Below are positions 1 to 5,135 of a stretch of DNA of 6,713 nt, in pieces. The stretch lies in contig DAOUPC010000162.1 of NCBI GenBank assembly GCA_030626365.1, positions 1-6,713 on the forward strand, written 5' to 3'. The position numbers and the translations under genes are program-made. The stretch is from Paracoccaceae bacterium (lineage in GTDB: Bacteria > Pseudomonadota > Alphaproteobacteria > Rhodobacterales > Rhodobacteraceae). The first letter of the stretch is position 1, and every line of letters begins with the position of its first letter. The notes beneath the pieces are model-generated. The model was not told where the DNA came from and ran no database searches. It was given only the letters and a program-made list of their open reading frames with translations.

Positions 1-126
1 AATCCCGAATCAATCGCCTTTTGCCGGGATGCCGGGTTTGACTATGTGTCCTGCTCACCCTTCCGGGTGCCGGTGGCACGGTTGGCGGCGGCACAATTGG
101 CAATTGGCCACAAGATCGGCGACTGA
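1..126 (+). CDS. ppdK: Pyruvate, phosphate dikinase, C-terminal end (partial)
   Basis: The frame is open from base 1 and ends at TGA 124-126, giving the last 41 residues of a protein that starts outside the window. It contains NPESIAFCRDAGFDYVSCSP followed by FRVPVARLAAAQ, the highly conserved C-terminus of pyruvate, phosphate dikinase. In that family this segment belongs to the PEP/pyruvate-binding TIM barrel, and the Cys in the SCSP stretch lies at the active site. The enzyme interconverts pyruvate + ATP + Pi and PEP + AMP + PPi in the cytoplasm. The related PEP-protein phosphotransferases (PtsI) and PEP synthase share the barrel, but the YVSCSPFRVP signature followed by a short tail ending soon after LAAAQ fits PpdK best. 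The stop is followed by about 190 noncoding bases, so it is probably the last gene of its transcript. Confidence 0.88.
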   Translation, partial: NPESIAFCRDAGFDYVSCSPFRVPVARLAAAQLAIGHKIGD

Positions 127-136
127 AAACCTGTCT

Positions 137-165
137 TTGTCAATATATTGTGGTGTGAACCTAGT
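137..165 (+). promoter_or_regulatory. Weak candidate promoter for the cell wall hydrolase gene
   Basis: TTGTCA (137-142) is a 5/6 match to a sigma70 -35 box. It is followed after 17 bases by CCTAGT (160-165), only a 3/6 match to the -10 box. If real, it would give a leader of roughly 150 bases before the ATG at 321. A 10-base palindrome (141-150) begins inside the -35 box. I see no better promoter between ppdK and the hydrolase gene, but this one is weak. Confidence 0.22.
141..150. repeat. Perfect 10-base palindrome
   Basis: CAATATATTG is its own reverse complement, in the spacer just after ppdK. It is AT-only in the middle and stands out in GC-rich surroundings. It overlaps the only candidate -35 box for the downstream gene, so it could be a small repressor or activator site. 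A chance palindrome of this length is also possible. Confidence 0.4.
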
Positions 166-168
166 GCG

Positions 169-210
169 CCTGACTTGAAGTAAACGGTAACCGGCTGAAA
201 ATAAGTCAGG
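169..210. repeat. 8-base inverted repeat with an inner palindrome
   Basis: CCTGACTT (169-176) and AAGTCAGG (203-210) are perfect inverted copies separated by 26 bases. The inner segment holds CGGT-A-ACCG (185-193), a second, smaller dyad. In RNA this could fold into a long stem with an internal hairpin. Neither side has a T-tract, so it does not look like a standard intrinsic terminator. It could be a 3' stabilising structure for ppdK or part of the leader of the next gene. Confidence 0.5.
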
Positions 211-270
211 AATCTGTTCGCAATTTGTCTAAAACTGGACGTTTGCGCCAATTTGGGATAGTTTGGTCTC

Positions 271-293
271 TGGGTCCGCATTTACGGACACCA
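271..293 (+). other. Leader hairpin upstream of the cell wall hydrolase
   Basis: TGG-GTCCG (271-278) pairs with CGGAC (285-289) and CCA (291-293). The stem has 8 pairs, one bulged A (290) and a six-base loop. It lies 27 bases before the ATG at 321, close enough to affect ribosome access or mRNA stability. No known riboswitch class is recognisable. Confidence 0.35.
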
Positions 294-320
294 GCGCGGG
301 GTGCGTTGGGTGGGGGGACG

Positions 321-992
321 ATGAAATATTTTTGGATTGTTTTTGCGGTCTTACTGACCGCTGTGGCCCCGTTTGGCGTTAGTGCCGATATGGGGCGCGC
401 CGATACGGGGCGCGATGGGGCCTTGCTGGTGATTGATGCGAACCAGGCCAGTTCAGATTCAACTGGGCGCTATATCAACTCTGTGTTGACCAAGGTGGGG
501 CTTGTGTCGAAACCTGTGCCGGTCAAGGTCAGCTTTAGCCGCAGTTGGGTCGATTCTCAGCCTGCTGCCGTGGGGGATGAACAATGGCGCTGCCTGTCCG
601 AGGCGCTGTATTTCGAGGCCAGGGGAGAGACCGTGAAAGGCCAGTTTGCAGTGGCCGAGGTCATCATGAACCGGGTCGAGAGCGCCCGCTTTCCGGGCAC
701 ATTATGCGGGGTGATCAAACAGGGCACGGGGCGTAAATACCAGTGCCAGTTCACCTATACCTGCGATGGGTATAAGGACATCATCGCCGAACATCAGGCC
801 TATGCGCGCGTGTCCAAGGTGGCCCGCGCAATGCTTGACGGGGCCGAGGGGACGGGCGGTCTGACCGAAGGGGCCACCCATTATCATACCTCTGCTGTGC
901 ATCCGGCCTGGGCCAATACCTATAAAAAGACGGCCCGGATCGGTGTTCATCTGTTTTACCGCCACAATTACCGCACGGCACAAAAGCAATAG
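321..992 (+). CDS. Exported SleB-type cell wall hydrolase (Hydrolase_2 family)
   Basis: This 223-residue protein begins with a classic signal peptide: MKYFW, a hydrophobic core to about residue 20, and probable cleavage after VSA at 20-22. It is therefore likely periplasmic. A poorly conserved linker (about 23-88) precedes a SleB C-terminal-type catalytic domain (about 91-215). Visible signatures are YFEARGE (97-103), VIMNRV (114-119), CQFTYTCDG (142-150) and ATHYHTSAVHPAWA (185-198). By analogy with SleB, Glu99 is the probable catalytic acid. The four cysteines (91, 129, 142, 148) would suit disulphides in the periplasm. SleB-family enzymes cleave peptidoglycan glycan strands; in non-sporulating alphaproteobacteria the role is presumably wall remodelling. 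I chose the ATG at 321 because the signal peptide begins there. A TTG at 225 would add 32 uncharacteristic residues in front of it. The Shine-Dalgarno region is an unusual G-run, GGGTGGGGGG, ending four bases before the ATG. Confidence 0.85.
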   Translation: MKYFWIVFAVLLTAVAPFGVSADMGRADTGRDGALLVIDANQASSDSTGRYINSVLTKVGLVSKPVPVKVSFSRSWVDSQPAAVGDEQWRCLSEALYFEARGETVKGQFAVAEVIMNRVESARFPGTLCGVIKQGTGRKYQCQFTYTCDGYKDIIAEHQAYARVSKVARAMLDGAEGTGGLTEGATHYHTSAVHPAWANTYKKTARIGVHLFYRHNYRTAQKQ

Positions 993-1011
993 CGTTAACA
1001 ATTGCGTTCGG

Positions 1012-1025
1012 CCCTGCTGGCAGGG
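1012..1025 (+). terminator. Short hairpin after the hydrolase gene (weak terminator candidate)
   Basis: CCCTG (1012-1016) and CAGGG (1021-1025) pair around a CTGG loop, 20 bases after the stop codon at 990-992. The sequence after it (TTGATCC) is not a T-run, so efficient intrinsic termination is doubtful. Confidence 0.25.
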
Positions 1026-1119
1026 TTGATCCGTCGCGCGATTTGGTCGCTTTGAAACGCTGGTGTGGCGCTGGTGGGCCTGCTATCAGTCCTGACGCGG
1101 CGCATATGTGCGTCCCGGA

Positions 1120-1173
1120 CTGTTGCCGCCGACCGGCCGGCCCAAACTGCGGCCGCCGACCGGCCGGCCCAAA
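1120..1173 (+). repeat. Two tandem copies of a 27-base unit just upstream of folB
   Basis: Bases 1120-1146 and 1147-1173 are consecutive 27-base units of the form CTG-NN followed by GCCGCCGACCGGCCGGCCC and AAA. They differ only at the two N positions (TT against CG). Each contains overlapping 8-base palindromes, CCGGCCGG and GGCCGGCC, which can pair within or between the units. The second unit runs directly into the folB ribosome binding site at 1174-1178. This looks like a recent tandem duplication or slippage product in the folB leader. Confidence 0.85.
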
Positions 1174-1178
1174 AAGGA
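1174..1178 (+). promoter_or_regulatory. folB ribosome binding site (decides the start)
   Basis: AAGGA lies seven bases before the ATG at 1186. It supports this ATG over the upstream in-frame GTG at 1108, which has no comparable site and would translate the tandem repeat. Confidence 0.7.
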
Positions 1179-1185
1179 CCGACAG

Positions 1186-2130
1186 ATGAGTTCTGAAATC
1201 CACCTTGCCTTTGCCCATCCGTCCGAAAGGGCCGCCGCCACCGCATCGCGCGGGCCGCTGGACCGCATATCGCTGCGCGATCATGTGGTCGAGGTCGAAA
1301 TCGGGGCCTTTCAGGCCGAACGCGGCACGACCCAGCGCATTTGTTTCAACGTGGTGGTCGAGGTGCAACCGCTGACCGGCCCGGTTGACGATGATGTGGA
1401 CCGCATCCTTAGCTATGACCGCGTAACCGAGGCAATCGCCCACGCGCTGGCCGAACAGCGGCTGAACCTGCTGGAAACCCTGGCCGAGCGGGTGGCGACA
1501 CGTATTCTGACCGAACCACAGGCGGTCCGCGCCTTTGTGCGGATCGAAAAGCTGGATCGCGGGCCCGGTGCGCTGGGGGTCGAGATTGTGCGCGCAACTG
1601 ACGATGACCCCCACGATAAGCAGGATGGGGACCGCCCGCACCCGCGCCTGATGTATCTGTCCAATGCGGCCATCGAATCGGATAATCTGGTGGGTTGGAT
1701 TGACCAGATGGCGGCCCGGATGCGGCCCCTGATCCTGTGTGTCGGCGCGCCGGACGTGGCCGCGCCACAGACCGGCCATGCCATGACCCAGCGCCGGGTT
1801 AACCTGTTGGCCATCGAACAGAACGCCTGGGCCCTGGCGGCACGTGACAATCGCTGTGTTGTGGTCAGCACACGGACCGAACTGGACTGGGCCATGAAAA
1901 ACGGTCAGATTTCTGTCTGGGCCCCCTCTAAAATTGTGCTGGACGCGGTTGATGGCCCGGCGGGTGGGCTGGTGGATGTGTTTGGCGCGCACCCCCGTGA
2001 TGCGGTGGCGCTGGCCGCGTGGTTTGCCGCCACCTTTGCGGCGGGCGAAATGATGGTGATCGGGGCCGACCTTCCGGTTGGGTCTGATGTGCCGTTGCGT
2101 GCGGTGCCGGTGACCCAGGCCCGCCTGTGA
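1186..2130 (+). CDS. folB: Dihydroneopterin aldolase with an extra C-terminal domain
   Basis: This 314-residue protein is more than twice the usual FolB length of about 120. Residues 26-136 form the aldolase domain, which converts 7,8-dihydroneopterin to 6-hydroxymethyl-7,8-dihydropterin and glycolaldehyde in folate synthesis. By comparison with my memory of S. aureus FolB, the key residues are present: Glu45 (GAFQAE), Tyr77 (LSYDRV), Glu97 (NLLETLAER) and the catalytic Lys122 (RIEKLDRGPG). An acidic linker follows (about 137-153). A second domain (about 155-314) contains RPLILCVGA (180-188), VNLLAIEQNAWALA (205-218), ISVWAPSKIVLD (242-253) and DAVALAAWFAATF (272-284). The last two blocks faintly resemble the substrate-end motifs of small amino acid kinase-fold proteins; that is inference. 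The gene overlaps folP by four bases (GTGA), so the two are coupled. folK, the next step in the pathway, is absent here. The aldolase call is strong; the C-terminal function is unknown. Confidence 0.88.
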   Translation: MSSEIHLAFAHPSERAAATASRGPLDRISLRDHVVEVEIGAFQAERGTTQRICFNVVVEVQPLTGPVDDDVDRILSYDRVTEAIAHALAEQRLNLLETLAERVATRILTEPQAVRAFVRIEKLDRGPGALGVEIVRATDDDPHDKQDGDRPHPRLMYLSNAAIESDNLVGWIDQMAARMRPLILCVGAPDVAAPQTGHAMTQRRVNLLAIEQNAWALAARDNRCVVVSTRTELDWAMKNGQISVWAPSKIVLDAVDGPAGGLVDVFGAHPRDAVALAAWFAATFAAGEMMVIGADLPVGSDVPLRAVPVTQARL

Positions 2131-3122
2131 CGTATTACCGGCCACTGGTTCAGCACGGCCCGGCGCGCCCCGAGGGGGCACAGACATTGGCCGGGGGCGG
2201 GCTGTGGTTTACCCATGCAGAGGTACTGAGCCGCGATGCCCCCGCGCGGATTATTATGGCCGCTGACATCCCGCATGCCACGCTGTCGCGTTTGTGCCGC
2301 TCACGCCCGCCCCTGGCGGGGCTGGATATGACACAGCCGCAGATCATGGGCATCCTGAACGTCACCCCCGACAGCTTTTCTGACGGTGGGCTGAACGTCA
2401 CGCCCGATGCGGCGCTGGAAACGGCCCGTGGGATGATCGGGGCAGGGGTCGCGATTATCGATGTTGGCGGTGAATCCACCCGCCCCGGTGCCACGCCGGT
2501 CCCGCAGGATCAGGAAATCAGCCGAATGGCCCCGGTTATTGCCGCCCTGCACCGGGCGGATAATGTGCTGGTATCGATCGACACGCGCAAGGCGGGTGTG
2601 GCAAGCGCGGCACTGGCGGCGGGGGCGGGGTTGGTCAATGACGTGTCCGGTTTTACCCATGACAGCGCGCTGGCACCGTTGTGCGCAAAATCCGGCGTGC
2701 CGGTCTGTGTGATGCATTCAAAGGGCGATCCGGCGACGATGCAGGATGATCCGGTCTATGATGACGTGGTGCTGGATGTGTATGATTTCCTTGAGGCCCG
2801 GATCGTGGCGCTGGAACGCATAGGGATCGCGCGCAGCCGGATACTGGCCGATCCGGGCATCGGGTTTGGCAAAACCCACGATCATAATCTGGTCCTGTTG
2901 CGCAATATCTCGGTATTTCACGGGCTTGGCTGTGCCATCCTGCTGGGCGCGTCGCGCAAGGGGTTTGTCGGGGCCATCGGCAAGGCCCCGAACGCCGCGA
3001 CCCGCGCGCCGGGGTCCATCGCCGTGGCGCTTGCGGCCCTGGCCCAGGGGGTGCAGGTCCTAAGGGTGCATGACGTGGCCGAAACGGCCCAGGCAATAAG
3101 GTTGTGGCAGGCTGTCAGGTAG
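2127..3122 (+). CDS. folP: Dihydropteroate synthase
   Basis: The product joins hydroxymethyl-dihydropterin diphosphate to p-aminobenzoate to make dihydropteroate, and it is the sulfonamide target. Family signatures are MGILNVTPDSFSDGG (74-88), IDVGGESTRPGA (111-122), VSIDTRK (149-155), LVNDVSG (169-175), VCVMHSKGDPATMQ (193-206), DPGIGFGKT (242-250), GASRKGFVG (274-282) and LRVHDVAET (312-320). All expected pterin and pABA loop residues appear intact; the usual resistance positions are wild-type-like (Phe84 in SFSDGG, Pro120 in STRPG). The protein has 331 residues against about 280 for E. coli FolP, because about 67 residues (MTYYRPLVQ onward) precede the barrel. I chose GTG 2127 because it overlaps the folB TGA and opens with a plausible conserved MTYYRP sequence. 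ATG 2256 and ATG 2328 are in-frame alternatives, and 2328 would give a standard-length enzyme. No clear Shine-Dalgarno precedes the GTG, consistent with translation coupled to folB. Confidence 0.93.
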   Translation: MTYYRPLVQHGPARPEGAQTLAGGGLWFTHAEVLSRDAPARIIMAADIPHATLSRLCRSRPPLAGLDMTQPQIMGILNVTPDSFSDGGLNVTPDAALETARGMIGAGVAIIDVGGESTRPGATPVPQDQEISRMAPVIAALHRADNVLVSIDTRKAGVASAALAAGAGLVNDVSGFTHDSALAPLCAKSGVPVCVMHSKGDPATMQDDPVYDDVVLDVYDFLEARIVALERIGIARSRILADPGIGFGKTHDHNLVLLRNISVFHGLGCAILLGASRKGFVGAIGKAPNAATRAPGSIAVALAALAQGVQVLRVHDVAETAQAIRLWQAVR

Positions 3123-3134
3123 GTCGCCGCCGGT

Positions 3135-3196
3135 GTGGTCAGGCCGGGCGGTGGTCAGGGCCGGGGGGCGGTGGTCAGGCGGGGCGGTGTTGTCAG
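3135..3196. repeat. Degenerate G-rich repeats between convergent folP and yqeY
   Basis: GTGGTCAGG occurs at 3135-3143, 3151-3159 and 3171-3179, with a decayed fourth copy (GTTGTCAG, 3189-3196) that overlaps the yqeY stop codon. Spacing is 16-20 bases and the fill is mostly G and C. The repeats occupy nearly the whole 70-base gap between the two stop codons. No clear hairpin with a T-run is present, so I do not call it a terminator. The strand asymmetry (very G-rich on plus) could favour slippage or G-quadruplex formation. Confidence 0.7.
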
Positions 3197-3669
3197 CAGT
3201 CGCCGCTTGCCGCGCACAGTTGGTCCTTGACCATCGGGCCGACCTTGCCGAAATCCATCTGCCCGGTGTATTTGCCCTTGAGAACACCCATCACCTTGCC
3301 CATGTCGCGGATTGACCCGGCCCCGGTGGTCTCGACCGCCTTGCGGATTGCCACGGCCACTTCGTCGCTGTCCAGCTGACGGGGCAGAAATTCCTCGATC
3401 ACGGTAATCTCTTCGAGTTCCCGCTCGGCCAGATCCAGGCGACTGCCCTCTTCGTAGGCGCGGGCACTTTCCTGACGCTGTTTGGTCATCCGGCTCATGA
3501 TTGCCAGAATATCGGCGTCACTGACGCTTTCGTCGCGCCCGGTTCCGCGTGCCGCGATTTCCTTGTCTTTGATTGCCGCGTTTATCAGGCGCAAAGTTGA
3601 CAGACGGGCGACCGCCTTGTCCTTCATCGCCTGTTTCAGGGCCTCATTGACCCGGGTGCGCATGTCCAT
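3193..3669 (-). CDS. GatB/YqeY domain protein
   Basis: This 158-residue cytoplasmic protein is close to the usual YqeY length of about 150. It begins MDMRTRVNEALKQAMKDK and carries the family's ARLSTLRLINAAIKDKEIA (21-39). Further signatures are MTKQRQESA, a helix rich in charged residues, then EEFLPRQL and a C-terminal GKVMGVLKGKYTGQMDFGKV. YqeY is related to the tail domain of GatB, which binds tRNA in the Glu/Asp-tRNA amidotransferase. The free-standing protein has no firmly established function, though a tRNA-linked role is often assumed. The ATG at 3669 was chosen; an ATG two codons later (3663) is possible, and neither has a clear Shine-Dalgarno. It faces folP convergently and carA divergently. 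A good promoter sits upstream at 3744-3773. Confidence 0.9.
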   Translation of the reverse strand: MDMRTRVNEALKQAMKDKAVARLSTLRLINAAIKDKEIAARGTGRDESVSDADILAIMSRMTKQRQESARAYEEGSRLDLAERELEEITVIEEFLPRQLDSDEVAVAIRKAVETTGAGSIRDMGKVMGVLKGKYTGQMDFGKVGPMVKDQLCAASGDC

Positions 3670-3743
3670 CTTGCTTTGTCCATCCCCATGGATACTGAAA
3701 GCCCCGACATTACCGAATGATTAAGGCTGGCACAACAGGGGAT

Positions 3744-3773
3744 ATTATATGCTAAGTCATTGAAAATACTCAA
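3744..3773 (-). promoter_or_regulatory. Sigma70-like promoter for yqeY with a dyad over the -35 box
   Basis: On the minus strand, TTGAGT (3773-3768) is followed after 18 bases by a perfect TATAAT (3749-3744). The predicted start is near 3736, giving a leader of roughly 67 bases before the ATG at 3669. A small inverted repeat, ATTGA-N6-TCAAT (3759-3774), covers the -35 box and could be an operator, although five-base arms are short. Confidence 0.65.
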
Positions 3774-3794
3774 TATGACCAAAAACAGGCGGGC

Positions 3795-3823
3795 TTGACC
3801 CTGCCGCGGCTTACCCTTAGGTA
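3795..3823 (+). promoter_or_regulatory. Candidate carA promoter
   Basis: TTGACC (3795-3800) is a near-consensus -35 box. TAGGTA (3818-3823) follows after 17 bases and matches the -10 consensus poorly. The start would be near 3830, about 28 bases before the carA ATG. The -35 and position are good; the -10 is the weak point. Confidence 0.4.
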
Positions 3824-3842
3824 TCCGTAAATTTGTCCCCCA

Positions 3843-3850
3843 AAGGAGAG
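3843..3850 (+). promoter_or_regulatory. Strong carA ribosome binding site
   Basis: AAGGAGAG ends seven bases before the ATG at 3858. It is the best Shine-Dalgarno in the window and fixes the carA start. Confidence 0.85.
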
Positions 3851-3857
3851 TCGCGTC

Positions 3858-5021
3858 ATGGCCCGTTTCGCCCCACAGCAGCCTACCGCATGTCTGGCAC
3901 TGGCCGATGGGACGGTGTTTTACGGCACTGGTTTCGGGGCCACCGGCCAGGTGGTGGCCGAACTGTGTTTCAACACCGCGATGACCGGTTATCAGGAAAT
4001 CATGACGGACCCGTCTTATGCCGGGCAGATCGTGACCTTTACCTTTCCCCATATCGGCAACGTTGGCGTGAACCCGGATGATGACGAAACCGCCGCGCCG
4101 GTTGCGTCAGGCATGGTGGTCAAGTGGGACCCGACCGGGCCAAGCAGCTGGCGCAGTAGTGAAACATTAAAGGCATGGCTGAAGGCGCGCGGGCGGATTG
4201 CCATTGGTGGCATCGACACCCGCCGTCTGACCCGGGCAATCCGCCAGCAGGGGGCCCCGCATGTGGCGCTGGCGCATGATCCCGAAGGCAATTTTGACAT
4301 CGAGGCGCTGGTGGCTGCGGCCCGTGCATGGCCCGGATTGGAAGGCATGGACCTCGCGCGCGAGGTAACCTGTGCCCAGTCCTATCGCTGGGATGAAATG
4401 CGCTGGGCCTGGCCGGATGGGTATTCACGCCAGAAAGCGGCGAAATTCAAGGTGGTGGCGGTGGATTACGGGGCCAAGCGTAATATCCTGCGCTGCCTGG
4501 CCTCTGCCGGTTGCGATGTGACGGTATTGCCGGCCTCTGCGACTGCGGCCGAGGTACTGGCGCATGAACCAGACGGCGTGTTCCTGTCCAACGGTCCCGG
4601 CGATCCGGCGGCGACCGGCACCTACGCCGTGCCGATGATCCGCGAAATCCTTGAGGATGCCAGCCTGCCGGTCTTTGGTATCTGCCTTGGCCATCAGATG
4701 CTGGCGCTGGCGCTGGGCGGGCGCACGGTCAAGATGAACCACGGCCATCACGGGGCCAACCACCCGGTCAAGGATCTGGATACCGGCAAGGTTGAAATCA
4801 CCTCGATGAACCACGGGTTTGCCGTGGATGCCCAGACCCTGCCCGAAGGGGTGGTTGAAACCCATCAGTCGCTGTTTGACGGGTCGAACTGTGGTATCCG
4901 GATGGTTGATCGCCCGGTCTGGTCGGTTCAGCATCACCCCGAGGCAAGCCCCGGACCACAAGACAGTTTCTATCTGTTTGAACGCTTTGCCGCTGCCATG
5001 GCCGCCCGCAAACCGGCCTGA
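3858..5021 (+). CDS. carA: Carbamoyl phosphate synthase small (glutaminase) subunit
   Basis: The protein has 387 residues, the normal length for CarA. The N-terminal CPSase small-chain domain (about 9-150) shows FNTAMTGYQEIMTDPSYAGQ (38-57) and FTFPHIGNVGVN (61-72). A class I glutamine amidotransferase domain (about 190-385) follows. It has DYGAKRNILR near its start, LSNGPGDP in the oxyanion region, the nucleophile Cys276 in FGICLGHQ, and the His360/Glu362 pair in HHPEASPGP. All three triad residues are present. CarA releases ammonia from glutamine and channels it to CarB, which makes carbamoyl phosphate for arginine and pyrimidines. carB is not adjacent in this window; distant carA and carB are not unusual in alphaproteobacteria. 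The gene is divergent from yqeY and followed by a hairpin, so it is probably transcribed alone. I see no pyrimidine attenuator or ARG-box-like operator in the 188-base upstream region. Confidence 0.96.
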   Translation: MARFAPQQPTACLALADGTVFYGTGFGATGQVVAELCFNTAMTGYQEIMTDPSYAGQIVTFTFPHIGNVGVNPDDDETAAPVASGMVVKWDPTGPSSWRSSETLKAWLKARGRIAIGGIDTRRLTRAIRQQGAPHVALAHDPEGNFDIEALVAAARAWPGLEGMDLAREVTCAQSYRWDEMRWAWPDGYSRQKAAKFKVVAVDYGAKRNILRCLASAGCDVTVLPASATAAEVLAHEPDGVFLSNGPGDPAATGTYAVPMIREILEDASLPVFGICLGHQMLALALGGRTVKMNHGHHGANHPVKDLDTGKVEITSMNHGFAVDAQTLPEGVVETHQSLFDGSNCGIRMVDRPVWSVQHHPEASPGPQDSFYLFERFAAAMAARKPA

Positions 5022-5032
5022 AAACCCACCTG

Positions 5033-5060
5033 AAGGGCAGGCTGCCTTTATTCCCCTTTG
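5033..5060 (+). terminator. Probable carA terminator
   Basis: AAGGGCA (5033-5039) pairs with TGCCTTT (5043-5049) around a GGC loop. The stem has seven pairs including one G-T wobble. A pyrimidine-rich stretch follows, ATTCCCCTTTG (5050-5060), which has T's but no clean run. The hairpin starts 11 bases after the carA stop codon. Position and shape suit an intrinsic terminator of modest strength. Confidence 0.5.
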
Positions 5061-5088
5061 TTAACCACATATTAATCGGGCGTTAACC
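5061..5088 (+). promoter_or_regulatory. Tandem CtrA-like binding sites upstream of the glycosyltransferase
   Basis: TTAA occurs at 5061-5064, 5072-5075 and 5083-5086, each separated by exactly seven bases, and the last continues as TTAACC. The right pair (5072-5087) is a perfect match to TTAA-N7-TTAAC, the site known for the alphaproteobacterial cell-cycle regulator CtrA. The left pair (5061-5075) matches except that the final C is T. The array lies 47 bases before the ATG at 5136. I could not identify a convincing -10 box after it. CtrA control is inference from the motif and its position. Confidence 0.6.
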
Positions 5089-5135
5089 TCGCATCCGCAA
5101 TTCTGATCCGGTGTTTGGATTTTCCGGATAGATTG

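Noticed and set aside
137..150. FNR-type box near the CAATATATTG palindrome
   Set aside because: The FNR consensus TTGAT-N4-ATCAA is not matched; the half sites and spacing are wrong.
169..210. Intrinsic terminator for ppdK
   Set aside because: The inverted repeat is real, but the loop region is 26 bases and no T-run follows on either strand.
225..320. TTG-initiated N-terminal extension of the cell wall hydrolase
   Set aside because: It would bury the signal peptide 32 residues inside the protein, and the added residues look like translated leader.
1120..1173. CRISPR-like repeat
   Set aside because: Only two directly adjacent copies with no spacers between them; it is a simple tandem duplication.
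1108..1185. GTG start for folB giving 26 extra residues
   Set aside because: The added residues are the translated 27-base tandem repeat, and a good AAGGA sits correctly before the ATG at 1186.
781..2187. Long minus-strand open frame (468 codons) across the hydrolase end and folB
   Set aside because: It is antisense to two well-supported genes, has low-complexity composition rich in Arg, His, Gly and Pro, and shows no recognisable motif. Such shadows are common in GC-rich DNA.
3833..4081. Short open frame overlapping the carA start
   Set aside because: It is out of frame with carA, and the strong ribosome binding site and conserved protein fit the ATG at 3858.
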